Shown here piece by piece: positions 1 to 11,904 of a stretch of 64,000 nucleotides of DNA. A program made the translations under genes and the position numbers. Location: contig JXTC01000004.1 in the NCBI GenBank assembly GCA_002914845.1, positions 823,868 through 887,867 of the forward strand, given 5' to 3'. Below the pieces are notes generated by a model. It ran no database searches. It worked only from the letters and a program-made list of their open reading frames with translations, and was not told the origin of the DNA. Position 1 is the first letter of the stretch. Every line of letters starts with the position of its first letter. This DNA comes from Trema orientale. Its lineage: Eukaryota; Streptophyta; Magnoliopsida; Rosales; Cannabaceae.

Positions 1-968
1 GAACTACACCAATAGCTCTTTTTCATTCAAAGAAAAAGCTTATATTTCTATTGGCGAAGCTCGTATTTGATGCCAACAATGTGATAACTCACCAGTTAAT
101 CCCTCCTAGAAAGACATTATTCACATGTAATATTAGTTAAATCTCTCTCGCGGCTATAATCCTTTCTTTTTGAGTTGCCAATCTGAATGATATCTTTTTA
201 GCTAATGAACGCCTTTTCCTTTCGCCCTTTTAATTCAATTGTCCTTTGTCCAGCTTTGTAAACGAACGAATTAGGTGAGAAAAATGCATCATTTCTTTGT
301 TTCTTTAGAGAAAATTGACTAGTTTGATTATAAAATGGTTGTTGTCAAGAAAAGATAAAGCTATAATAGAATAGTGGCGATTGTGCTTTTTTTCTTTTTT
401 GAGATCTAGCTCAATGAAAAAGCATCAGAGGCGTGATATCTAAAATATTTACCTCATAGACATGTCAGACAAAGTCTAATTTACAAGCTTGCTTTAAGCC
501 TTTAACATTTTTTGGGGAAAAAAACACGTGAGACAAAGACAATATTCTAATTTAGCTTTAACCTGCTTTGCTGTGGAGGCTAAGTCATCGAGTTTGGCAG
601 TAACGGATACGACAATGAATAGACTTTGAAAACCGAAAATAAGATATACAAGAGAAATATTATTAAACATGCTTAATAAGATATCACATTTGAGAGTATG
701 CTTTTTTTCATAAAACCCTATAATATGTGCTTCTGAGTACAAGAAAGATCAATGTACCCTAATGCTGGATTAAATCTTCCAATTAGTTTCGTTTGCTCGT
801 TTCTATTTGTTGCCTTCATCGTCCCACTTTGACCAAGTTGGGAACATCTGCAAAGATTCTCTGATGCTTAAGGCAAGAAATGGATTTAACCGAGTTTTAA
901 TAAAGAAAAAACAATAGATTTTATGTTGAACTAACCTCACTATATTTGTGGGATGGGAGCTTAGATCT
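1..968. other. AT-rich stretch without a recognisable gene
   Basis: No supported gene was found. The longest reading frame (494-742, minus, 82 codons) shows no domain, no splice context and no compositional bias. The stretch ends at the target-site duplication of the SINE that follows. Confidence 0.6.
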
Positions 969-981
969 AATATCCCTTTGA

Positions 982-1301
982 ATCACCGAACATGTGGTAT
1001 AGTGGCAGCGCTGTTATCGTGGGTGTTGGAGGTCGCGGGTTCGAACTGGGTGACTCCTTCGGGAGTCTTAAATGTGAGGGTACCTACCTGCCAGCCCATG
1101 CCCCCGGTCTCTACCCCAGTGTGCCGCTCTCGCTAGTTGTTCGGTTGGGGTTCAGGTAACTCACTCCACCGCCCGGTGGTGGCGACCTGGTCGATAGGGT
1201 CTTGGGGAACATTTCTGAATGGGGTTGGAGCTTCCATGATCACGCCCAGGGAGGGTTGCCACGCTGGTCGCCCCCTCCTCCCCTTTTCGTTATTAAAAAA
1301 A
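982..1301 (+). mobile_element. tRNA-derived SINE, copy 1, with target-site duplication
   Basis: The element starts with a tRNA-like head: an A-box-like TGGTATAGTGG near 994 and a B-box GGTTCGAACT near 1038. It continues for about 250 bp of unrelated body and ends in CGTTATT followed by an A-run. A 13-bp direct repeat, AATATCCCTTTGA, flanks it at 969-981 and 1302-1314, which is the signature of LINE-mediated retroposition. A second copy lies in the other orientation at 38363-38687 and shares the head, the body and the CGTTAT-A tail. No protein is encoded. Reading frames across it are incidental. I cannot name the family from memory. Confidence 0.82.
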
Positions 1302-1314
1302 AATATCCCTTTGA

Positions 1315-2817
1315 CACCACGTCATTATTACAACTCTCCATGATGCAGACTCTTTAGTCTTTACAAAAGTATCTAAGGACTCACATTTTACCTCTCTTCA
1401 TTCTCAATAACTGGGCTGCTTTTGTCCTGAGTTGATTGTTTGACTCACCTCATTGTATCTTTGCAGATATGGCCGTTTCTCTTAACGAGTCAGTGCGTTT
1501 TGACCTAATTTTTCTTTTTAGAATTAAAATTGACATTGCACCTAATAATTCTATAATTTTTAGGGATTTTCCATACATTTTGATACACATTAGGGTATTA
1601 TGGTACAAAATATATATATATATATAAATTATATATATATATTTCAGTAAAACACAAAGAGAAACATATTTTCAAGGTCGAGGTATATATTCATCTTTAA
1701 AAAAAATTTGAAGTATGTATTCACTATTTTGACGCTTATTAAATGGATATTCTCATATGAAAATAATAACAAAAAAAGGAAAACGTGAAAAAAAATGGAA
1801 AAAAAAATGGACTAAAAACTGACCTTATACCTAATAATTCTGATAATTATTAGTAATCTTCCATGCATTTTGTAAAGTATTTAATTTTAGCAAACTTTGT
1901 GAAAGTGCACACAATGCTCTATTGTGTGATACCCTAAATAGATTGCTTTTTGTTGCCATGATTTAGCATTAATATTTTTTATTATTTAAATTCATAGTTG
2001 ACTTTTTTTAAGGGTGGCCAGTGTTGAAATGAGGTGTGAGCATTATTGGAACGAAAATTTATTGATAATCATTTTTGTTATTTTGTACAGCTAAGAGAGA
2101 ATCTTTGCTTTTTGCTTTATATGGTGTACTGTGTTTTCTTCTTCTTTAGCTCTCTAGAACGAAAATTCCAGATCTAAATCCAGAGATTATGAGAGGGTAA
2201 CAAGTTTCTCCACAGTTCTTCTTTTCTTCTTCAATCACTTAAGGGATTCAAGCTTTGTGCAAGAGAGGGACTCTCTTGACTCGTTAAGCTCGAAGGGAGT
2301 TGAGTGACAGCTGAGAAAGATTCTTGGCAACTGAGTTAGGGGGATCCTTAGCCCGTTTTCAGCTGAGTGGGATGCCAAGTTCTTGAAGATCTACATCAAC
2401 AAGAGGTGGATTAGCTAGTATCAATATTCAAGTAGAAATAGAGTTTTTCACTTTTATGTACAAGTCTATTTTGTGTAATCTGACATTTAATTGAGTTAGT
2501 AGATTTGTTTCTTCATTGGACTTAGTCCTATGGATATAGGCTAAGAGGGATATGAGCTGAACCATTTCTCTTATGTGATTGGTATAATGGATGTCTATAG
2601 TTGGTAATTAACCAAATTGGGACCTCTTAAAACTTATACATTTTGATACACATCACGGTATTTTGGTCCAAAAAATATTAGTAAAATAATACCTATTTGG
2701 AACCTGAAATTTTGGATAGAAAGAAAAAAAAAATCTAAGAAATTCTATTTTCAAAAAAACGAGAGAAAATTTTTTCAGGGAAAACAAATTTAATATTTGA
2801 TGTAGAGGTATCAAACA
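1315..2817. other. Gene-free, repeat-derived stretch
   Basis: No supported gene. It contains a TA microsatellite near 1608-1645. At about 1520-1810 it has a diverged copy of the same sequence that forms the tandem array at 4123-5174 (shared GAAACATATTTTCAAG and TATTCACTATTTTG-like blocks). At 2100-2600 there is a more GC-balanced segment that could be an LTR remnant, although I could not find matching ends. Confidence 0.45.
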
Positions 2818-4010
2818 TGTCGCATTGACACGATCTATTTAAGTTAAACACAAACGTACATTTATCATGCGCTGTGTTATACATAGTTTTTAGTCGTGTC
2901 GTGTCGACCTACTATAAAATCAGTAGCATGACACGACCCACTGCCCCATACTCTAGCTTATCGTGCTATGTTATGCCAGTTCACGTGCTTGAACGTATTA
3001 GTCTTTTTGGGCCAAAAGTGACCCATCTAATAAGTGAATTTTATTAGTCTTAGTATCCTTTTTATCAATTTTATTTTTCAAATAATTCAAATTTATATAA
3101 AAAATAAAAATAAATTTAATGTAAAATTTAATCTTAACTGGGTTTGCCTTGCACCTACTTAACTGTAAATTCGTAATTTTTTGAAAATTTTTCTTTTTTC
3201 TTTTGAATGAAAGTCTGTAATGATAAAGAAGCATTAATAAAGAGTAGAAGCATCCCAACTAGGTTGACACCCAACTATCTCAACAATTCCTTGCTTAACA
3301 ATCCTTGAAAGATAATAAATATTAATAAGAAAAATAGAAGAAAATAGAACAATAGTTTAGATCTTACAACTTGAAAGCAAAAGTAACTAGAAAAAAGGAT
3401 TTAAAAAAAAAAAAGAAATCATATAAGCCTCGTTAAAATCTGACTAGACAAAACCCAGTGGTGAAAAAAGTTCTAGCTAGAAAAAATAGTACTCATTAAT
3501 CAAGAAAGAAACTACTAACAAAAATAATAAAAATATTTGAGAGTTAAATCCCTTACAACATAAAAAAGAATAAAATCTTATTCATTTTATTTGTCGTTGT
3601 TTGACTCTAAGTTGGTAAAATCTTCTTCCTATATTGTTTAGTATATTCTTTGCGTTCCTTTTTTCTCTTTTTTTTTTGTCCTAAATATATCTTCCTTCTG
3701 GTCTTTAATGACATATCTAATAATTCTACTTGAGGTGCTAAGAAAAATAGAATAAGAAATAAAAAAATATATATATGTATATAGGAAAAACAAAATGATA
3801 ATAATACATATATTTAATGTGCTAACATGTCGTGCTTATCGTGCTAGCATGTTGTGTCATACCGTATTGTGATTGTATACGTGTCGTGTCATACTTAGTC
3901 CATCATGACCCACATGATCATGCTATATCTAACACGACCTACGATTTAACGTGACATACCGTACCATGCCAATGGGTTAGCCCGACCCTATTGACAACTC
4001 TAATTTGATA
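2818..4010. mobile_element. Probable non-autonomous transposon rich in GTGTCGTGTC motifs
   Basis: Blocks built on GTCGTGTCGTG and its relatives (CGTGCTAGCATG, GACACGACCCAC) sit at both ends of this stretch: about 2820-2995 on the left and 3810-4005 on the right. An AT-rich, non-coding centre lies between them. The two end blocks look like degenerate inverted versions of each other. Sequences of this GTGTCGTGTC type are common in plant intergenic DNA. The exact ends and the target duplication could not be fixed by eye, and there is no transposase. The frame at 2998-3258 (minus) is low-complexity. Confidence 0.4.
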
Positions 4011-4122
4011 TCAATTACTAATACATAGAATTTTGACAAATTGATTAGAAAAATAATAAGTTTCAAATAGAGTTCTATAAAATTTTATAAAAATATTTTT
4101 CTTTTTTTTTTCCTTAACTTTT

Positions 4123-5174
4123 CTCTTACAATTTTTGTCCTCCAAAAATTAAGTTCCAAATAGAGTATGAAAGAAATATATTTTCAAGTTTGAAGGATGT
4201 ATTCCTCTCCAAACTAAAAAATTAAAAAATAGTTTGAGGTATATATTCAATATTTTGTAATATATTTAGTCATACTAAAATAATTAAAAAAAGAAAGAAA
4301 AACATGAAAAAAAGGTCCCACGGAGATTTGAAAAAAGTTTTCCTTCTTTTTATCTTTTATTGTTTTTCCCTTAATTTTTCTCACACAATTTTTGTCTCAA
4401 AAAATCTATGTTCCAAATAGAGCAGAAGAGAAACATATTTTCAAGTTTGAGGAATTTATTCCTCTCAAGTAAAAGAAAAAAAAAAAAAAAGAGGAGGTAT
4501 GCATTCGTTATTTTGTCGCATAGTTAATAGATTTTCTCATAATAAAATAATTAAAAAAGTAAAAAAATAACAGTAAGAAAGAGAGAAAACATGAAAAGAA
4601 AAAAAAGTCCCATCGTAAATTTTTCTCACACAATTTTTGTCTCCAAAAATCTATATTCCAAATAGAGCAGAAGAGAAACATATTTTCAAGTTTGAGGAAT
4701 TTATTCCTCTCAAGTAAAAGAAAAAAAAAGGAGGTGGTATGCATTCGCTATTTTGTCGCATAGTTAATGGATTTTCTCATACTAAAATAATTAAAAAAGA
4801 TAAAAAAAAAACCAATAAAAAAGAGAGAAAACACGAAAAAAAAAGGTCCCACCGTAAATTTTTCTCACGCAATTTTTGTCTCCAAAAATCTATGTTCCAA
4901 ATAGAATAGAAGAGAAACATATTTTCAAGTTTGAGGAATTTATTCCTCTCAAGGAAAAGAAAAAAAAAGAAGGAGGCATACATTCGCTATTTTATCGCAT
5001 AGTTAATAGATTTTCTCATACTAAAATAATTAAAAAAGATAAAAAGAAAAAACCAATAAAAAAGAGAAAAACATGAAAAAAACGTCCTACCGTAGATTTG
5101 AAAAAAGTTTTTCCTTCTATTTTTCCTTTTAAAAAAACCAATAAAAAAGAGGTTGAAAAAAAGGAAAGGAAAAA
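4123..5174. repeat. Tandem array, unit about 240 bp, four to five degenerate copies
   Basis: The block CACACAATTTTTGTCT (or close variants) recurs at about 4126, 4382, 4626 and 4866. Each copy is followed by an AAATAGAG..GAAACATATTTTCAAG block, an A-run, and TTTTCTCATACTAAAATAATT. The last three full units are spaced about 240 bp apart. Every unit contains a 15-19 bp relative of the 3' end of the adjacent tRNA-Gln (plus-strand GGTCCCACCGAGATTTGAA) at 4314, 4605, 4845 and 5083. The array stops at the real tRNA (5175). The minus-strand frames 4508-4744, 4777-4983 and 4987-5220 are mutually similar only because the DNA repeats. They are not genes. Confidence 0.8.
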
Positions 5175-5246
5175 AGGTCCCACCGAGATTTGAACTCGGG
5201 TTACTGGATTCAGAGTCCAATGTCCTAACCGCTAGACCATGGGACC
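5175..5246 (-). tRNA. tRNA-Gln (anticodon CUG)
   Basis: The minus strand folds as a full 72-nt cloverleaf. The 7-bp acceptor stem is GGTCCCA/TGGGACC. The D arm carries an A-box (TGGTCTAGCGG), and the anticodon loop ACTCTGAAT exposes CTG. The T arm carries the B-box GTTCAAATC, and the discriminator is T. No intron is present. The gene lies 224 bp upstream of the first oxidoreductase start codon, on the opposite strand. Its 3' end is copied in imperfect form inside the tandem array just downstream of it. Confidence 0.95.
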
Positions 5247-5470
5247 AATTTCGATTGGTGTGAAAGAACTTTAAAATGTTAAACGTTCTTTACTCTGAGT
5301 GGGTCCCAAACGAATCACCAGCTTCCTGCGTGCAAAGCCTGATTCACTCCGTTTCAACACTACTGAAAAAGCGAAAAAAAAAAAAAAAAACAAAAACTCC
5401 ACTCTACTGTACTGTACTATTCCACTGTCTGAGCCAGAAGGGTCACCAACTAACAGTCACCATCTCCACG

Positions 5471-8400
5471 ATGTGGAAAAGAGGCTTCAGTAGCAGTGCA
5501 CGCGCCAGACGCGCTCTGACGGAGAAGAAATGGGACGCCCTCGTCGTCGGCGGAGGCCACAACGGCCTGACGGCCGCCGCTTACCTGGCGCGTGGCGGCC
5601 TCTCCGTCGCTGTCCTCGAGAGGCGCCACCTGATCGGCGGCGCCGCCGTTACCGAGGAGGTCATTCCGGGCTTCAAATTCTCGCGCTGTAGCTACCTCCT
5701 CAGCCTTCTCCGACCTTCCATTGTTAGGTAGCTTCAATTCTACACTTTACTTATAGTTGCTTACCCAAAATTTCATGGCCAATGGTAGTGTTATGCTATT
5801 GTGTATGTTCCTATGTAATTTTATTCGTTAATTAATATCTGGGTCCTGTTATGGCGTTGGAACTGTAGGGAATTGGATTTGGTGAGGCATGGATTGAAGT
5901 TGTTGAAGCCTATAGCTTCGTCATTTACCCCTTGTCTTGACGGGCGTTATCTTCTTTTGGGGCTTAATGATGAACATGATTACTTGGAGTTATCCAAGTT
6001 CTCAAAAATGGATGCAGATGCTTATCCAAGGTTGTATTTGTCGTGTTGTTACTGTTTAATTATCTAGTTAGGATCGTTTCTATCATTGCCATGGCTTTAT
6101 TTTTAGCGGGTCTATATCAGTTTTCATAAGGGTTTTTTTTATTTTTATTTGATTGATTTCTAGATATGAAAATCAACTGCATAAGTTCTGTGAGTTCATG
6201 GATTTTATTTTGGATTCGCGCACCCCTGAAAATTTACATGGGGGTTCATCTTTCAACAATCAGCTTAGGGACAAGTGGCAGAAATCTGTCTTTTGGGCTA
6301 GTTGTTTGCGGCATGCTCTCTCCTTAGGCCAAAAAGATATGGTGTGAGTATTAACTGTACGACCGAAAATGAGTACTTAATATATGTTAATTCAAGGTAC
6401 TTGCATTGCTTATAGCCTCATAATGCTTTCTATACCATTTTGACTTTGGCAGGGAATTCGTTGACATTTTGTTGTCCCCGACATCGAAGGTTCTGAACAA
6501 GTGGTTTGAGGTTGTCACTGTCCTAATTCTTCACTGACATTAATAACGTAATTGGAGTTATGATTGTTCGTGTATGGTACTTAATATAAGTTTATAACTG
6601 TTGCACTTCTAGTGATTGTTAAAGAAACGAAGATATTAGTTACTGACAGAGGAAACATGCAGTCTGATGTGCTGAAGGCAACTCTTGCAGCAGACGCTAT
6701 AATTGGTAGTATGGTAAGATCTTTTTTTTTTTGTGATATATGATTGATTGTTTTCTATAGATGATTGATTGAAGAATTTAGACCAGTATTTCAGTTCATC
6801 ACAATGAAAAAATTTTAATTGTGCTATTGATGGGAAGTTTGCTTATGTCATTTGTGTATTGTACTACAACTAATATCTTGCTCTTTCTATAGTTTTCATG
6901 CTTCATGTAATATATGGGTATTCTCAATTTTTTTTTTCAGGTAAGTATTCATACATCTGGGAGTGGATACGTTCTGCTACATCATGTGATGGGCGAAACT
7001 GATGGTCATCGTAATATTTGGTCGTAAGTATCCCATGTGTAAGTTTAATGCATACTGGAACACTTCGTAATTTTGTATGTTACAAAAAGTCAAAAAGCAA
7101 GCTAAAGATCGAAAGGAAAAAGGAAGAAGAAGAAGCTCAATCGGGACGTTCATTATAAGAGAGTTCTTATGAATTTCAATCAATATCAGAATAATATTTC
7201 TCTCCACCTTTTTCTTTTATAGTAGTTTTAGTGACAGTCTTGTCCTCTCAAAGACTCACAGATTTCTCCAATATCATGCCATATACCATGCATGTTTCTG
7301 ACTGCTATATATTAAAATAATACTTGACTTGAATTTCTTTTAGGCATGTTGAAGGTGGGATGGGTTCTGTTTCTTTAGCCATAAGTAATGCTGCTAAAGA
7401 AGCTGGCGTTCATATTGTTACAGATGCAGAGGTATTATTATTCTTGAAGTATTACGTAGCGTGATCTTTAGCTTATATGTGTATGTATATGGACATGTAC
7501 GTTTGTATATAGGTTTCATATGTATAGATATATATACTCAATGACCTAGTTCAGTTTTTATCATTATTTCTGCATTTATTCTATTTTCTTTTGGAACTTT
7601 TTTTGGGTACTATATGAAGTTAAATCTCAAAATTTTGAGTTCAATTTGCTTTTTCAGGTTTCACAATTGATGATTGAAGACTCTGGTATCGTAAATGGGG
7701 TTAGTTCAGTTCTTAAAATGCATCAACCAAGTTAGTTATGGTATTTGTCAAACTATTCAGATGTTTATTTGGTATTTGCATCTAGGTATTGTTGGCTGAT
7801 GGGACGCAAGTGTACTCTTTAGTTGTTTTATCTAATGCAACCCCATACAAGACTTTCATGGTAAGGAGTCTGCTTCCTTTTTATAACTGGGAGAAGTACT
7901 GATGACTTTACTCTAATATTGAAAAACTCATGTTAGAACAGTATTTAATGTTTATGCTTGATTTTCGTCAACTTCTCATCTGACTGCCACTAATGGATTC
8001 TTGTATCATTCTTGCTTACCATTATACTTTCCTGATATAGGAATTCATACCCCATGGTATTCTTCCTGATGACTTTCTTTGTGCCATTAAGAACTCGGAT
8101 TACAGCTCTGTAAGATTCCTTTGTTAATACCCTTAATCGTGACACACACAAAATACTGTGTAGATTAGCATGAAAGGCAAATGATTTATGAAGAAAAATT
8201 GTATGGAGGAAACTATACTAGATTTAAGAATTAAGCCTAAGACAAACTGTTGAAATACTGTAGGTGTCCTTGTGTTCCTTACAACTGTTGGTAAGGAAAA
8301 CAATAAGTTTTGGGGAAGAGTTTTCTTTTTATTTTTTTATGCTTGGGCTAGTTTCTGCTTTTGGAGGTTAGTCAATACAATAAGTTGACTCTCACTCTCA

Positions 8401-10679
8401 TGTCCTTAAACAGGGAACCACAAAAATTAATGTCGCTGTTGATAGATTGCCCCAGTTTCAATGTTGCAGATTGAGTCACCCGGAGGTGGGTCCCCAGCAT
8501 ACGGCTACCATTCGCATAGGTTGTGAAAGGTATGGTATTATTTACAGCTCAATTCTTTTTATGGTTTGTTCAGTGTCTCAGTCACTTCCTAATCCATACA
8601 GGAGATGAAAAGGTTCTCTACTCTGGTCTATAACTTCAAATGTGTTCTCTTTTTCTTTTAACTGTCAAAATATTGTACTGATAATCTGAATGCAGTTAGG
8701 CCTTGATAATAGATTGCTAACTTCCAATGTTAATAGTTTCCGAATATCTTTTGGTTGTGGCTAGTGATTACTTATTAAAAGTACTATAGCATGTTGCCTG
8801 CTTCAGTTTGTATTTTCATGAAAATTTAGGGTAACTAGCACTAGTCGTTGTCCCTGAATTTTTTAAATGTCACACTCTGGTCTCTAAAAAATAAAGAGAA
8901 ANGGGGGGGGTAAGAAGGTGTGTGGTTCATCGTTTAGTTTTTAGTGGCAATCTTTTTAAAACTGGTAACGGAAATTCATGATTTCAATCCCTTGTTTCCA
9001 CTTTCCTTCTACAGTCTAGTGACTAGTGTGATTTATCACTTTACATATGTAGTGCATCTTATTACCTTTTTTGCGCCAACGTTACAGTATGGAGAATATT
9101 GATTCAGCTTGTCAAGATGCTTGGAACGGCGTACCATCACGGAGACCTGTTATGGAGATGACAATTCCTTCTTCATTAGACGAGACTATATCTCCACCTG
9201 GTATTGCAAGCTGATGATCCTTAAACCTTCATCCATTTATACATCACACCTCAAGTTGTCAAGAGAAAATAACATATAGTTGAAGTTTAATAGGAATAGA
9301 TTTATTCCTGCTTTCCAGAAAAAGAAAGACAAATATGTTCTGTTGTGTTGAACTTTCTCTTTACTTTATAGCTAATCACCATTGTTACCAAAATTTAGGA
9401 GGAAAAATCTGTATTTTTGCTGTAAAGTGCTAGTCACAGGTTGAAATGGATGAATATGATGAGTTTTTCACAATCTCTAAGACATACTGTAGTTATTTAG
9501 AAGCTGAGACTAGCCTCCATTTTGATAGAATATAGACTCTTTTTTGTCTAACAAGTCATAAGTGTGTCAAAGCAGTAGTCTTACAGCTTTTTTTTTTCTT
9601 CCTTCCTTTTTGTTATTTAGCTGGTCTAGTTTAACTCTTGGTCCCAAATTAAGTATGATAATTACCATACTACTAGAATTTTTTTAGAAGAGAAAAGATT
9701 AATAGTTGACTGAGCTTGAAATGACCAATTTGTGCATTTTCTTTAAGGTAAGCATGTGGTCAGCTTGTTTACGCAATACACACCCTACAAACCCTCAGAT
9801 GGTAGCTGGGAAGATGCTGCGTACAGGGTAATTCAAAGTCTATGCACCATTGAAACTCCATGCATTCTCAAACACCATTGGTATTCGTGTTAACTTTCTG
9901 ACGGTATTTGCAGTGAGTGCATGACATGATGTTCCAGTATATAGCTCTCCACATTGATCATATTGCTGAACTTGAGCTCAAACCTTCTATCATTTTTATC
10001 ATTATTATGTGAGCATTATTTCCAAGCCAAACTACACAATTTCAGTACTAACACATGGCTGGCTTTTCAGGAATCATATGCGCATAGATGTTTTGATATA
10101 ATTGAGGAATATGCGCCTGGCTTCAGATCATCTGTCATTGGCTACGACATGCTGACACCACCAGATCTCGAAAGAGAATTTGGACTAACAGGTACGAAGT
10201 ACGTCTGGAAATGGAATATCATCAAGTAAGAAACAATGTACTGAGTTGTGGTTCAAAGAAAATCAAAGTGCAGTTTCTTGCTAAGCTTGTGTAGTTAATA
10301 TAAACAGGGAAAATGTAAATTTTATGATTGATTTGCTGACTTTTGGATATTTTCAACTAACAGGGGGAAATATTTTTCATGGTGCTATGGGTTTGGATTC
10401 ACTCTTCCTGCTGCGACCTGTCAAAGGATGGTATAGCTCCTAATGCAATTGGAATAAGTATTCTGATAAAAAAAAATAAAACAAAAGAAAAAAAAAGATC
10501 TTTTACGGCATATTTATCTCTTGTAATCTTGGTTATTATGCAGGTCAAACTATAGGACACCAGTTAGAGGATTGTATATGTGCGGTAGTGGATCACATCC
10601 TGGTGGTGGCGTTATGGGTGCACCTGGTCGGAATGCTGCATTTTCTGTTCTTCTGGATGTTAACAGGCCTTTTAGATAA
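5471..10679 (+). CDS. FAD-dependent oxidoreductase, PYROXD2/At5g49555 family, tandem copy 1
   Basis: Sixteen exons: 5471-5727, 5869-6030, 6164-6343, 6453-6510, 6663-6713, 6941-7023, 7344-7431, 7658-7699, 7786-7860, 8041-8109, 8414-8529, 9088-9200, 9748-9827, 10071-10191, 10364-10430, 10544-10679. All introns are GT-AG, and the frame is open for 565 aa. A Rossmann FAD-binding motif [16 protein letters not shown] (about residues 25-40) ends in the usual acidic residue of VLERR. A C-terminal [10 protein letters not shown] (about 534-543) matches the second FAD contact of the phytoene-desaturase/amine-oxidase superfamily. The frame is open upstream of 5471, but both copies share the start MW(K/R)R, so I start there. 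The basic, Ser-rich N-terminus could be a mitochondrial presequence. PYROXD2 relatives are mitochondrial, and their substrate is unknown. The C-terminus differs from copy 2. One n at 8902 is intronic. Confidence 0.93.
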
Positions 10680-10814
10680 CTCAAAAGCGTTCCATGTTTG
10701 GTTACCAGAAAAAAAATAAAAAGTTTTAACCCTGAGAAATTTGTTAAATACAAGCATAATGGATTCATACCAATCTGATGTCTTTACTTCTGATGTGCTT
10801 TTTTAAAAGTTAAA

Positions 10815-11164
10815 TCCGTTTGTTTCAACCATTCCATTCCATTGGAATGGAAAATTCATTTGAATGTGTGTTTGTTTTAACAATTTAATTTTTCCATTCA
10901 AATGATCTTTTAGAATGTGTGTTTATTTTAACAATTCAGATTTTCCATTCAAATGGTCCATCCGAAAAGTTAACCATTGGAATGGTTTTTTTGTATCTTG
11001 AATGAGAATGGAAGGGGAGAGGTGTTTTTGAATGGTCCATTTCAATGCTCTTATTCTAATTACAACACATTTCACTATTTTTTCCATTTAAATGTCTCCC
11101 ATTCCAATTATAACACATTCCACAATTTCTATTCAAATACACACATTCAAATAGGCGAACGGCC
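10815..11164. mobile_element. MITE-like element between the tandem oxidoreductase genes
   Basis: About 350 bp begins with CCGTTTGTTTCAACC and ends with GGCGAACGGCCC, so the ends are roughly inverted (CCGTTTG against GGGCCGTTCG on the other strand). The inside is dominated by CATTCCATTCCATTGGAATGG-type and TTCCATTCAAATG repeats that can fold back. There is no coding capacity; the frame at 10977-11195 is incidental. It fills most of the gap between the 3' end of copy 1 and the promoter of copy 2. The remaining intergenic DNA (11165-11904) shows nothing but an AT-rich promoter region and leader. Confidence 0.55.
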
Positions 11165-11883
11165 CAAAAATATAAATAAAAAGGAAATCTTGTAATAGAT
11201 TTGTGTTTGAGTTTGAATTTTAATCAAATTCCATCGTTAACCCTTCTTTTTGAGATTATCGTGCATTTGATAATTAAAAAATCATTTTCCTTGTTTTTTT
11301 CCCGTAAAGAAACCAATCCAGTTGGAATGGTTAGGAATTTATTAATAAGAAGCTAAACCAAATCCAATTATTCTAAGTATATATTTAGAAAGTAAAATAA
11401 TTTAAAATCGCTAGTTACACACACCACACTACCACAGTGGATTCTACTACGAATAGAGAGAACAAAAGCAAAGTGACCAAACCATACTAGCAACAAATAT
11501 TTTTATATACTCCCTTGCGGGTTTGCTTTGTCCTTTGTCAAAATTTTTATAATGAAATGCTCGAATAATAAAACAACATTGCAGTTATAATAATGCCATT
11601 AGAGTAATAAATTGTCACACTCAGTACAATGCCCCCTGAGAGACACCGTCTTTCGAAAAAGAAAAACATCCGTCTCGGACTCGGGACGAAAGAGCTCAGC
11701 AAGCAGCAGTTCTCCTGATGGGTCCCACCACACACAGGACAATCATTTTTTGTCTTTTTTGGTGGAAAAGTTGGAAACAATGATTCTTAAGCGCCCGGTT
11801 TCAGGTTTAAAAACTAATCAGTTAGACGGGCCACTCCATTTTCACTAGTGCTCTTGCGAAAATCCAGATATATATATATATAT

Positions 11884-11904
11884 CGAGAGAGAGAGAGAGA
11901 GAGA
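11884..11904 (+). promoter_or_regulatory. TA/GA microsatellite leader directly before the copy-2 start codon
   Basis: A short (TA)n run at 11869-11883 is followed by (GA)n to 11904, ending exactly at the ATG of the second oxidoreductase gene. GA/CT-rich leaders are common near plant transcription starts. Copy 1 has no such tract, so the two paralogs differ in their leaders. Confidence 0.5.

Noticed and set aside
494..742. 82-codon minus-strand frame
   Set aside because: No domain, low-complexity hydrophobic translation, no promoter or splice support.
4508..5220. Three similar minus-strand frames that look like a gene family
   Set aside because: They are translations of the tandem DNA array and overlap the tRNA-Gln gene; the protein similarity comes from DNA repetition.
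5276..5470. Upstream in-frame extension of oxidoreductase copy 1
   Set aside because: Copy 2 begins with the matching MW(K/R)R, and the extension is low-complexity lysine-rich sequence.
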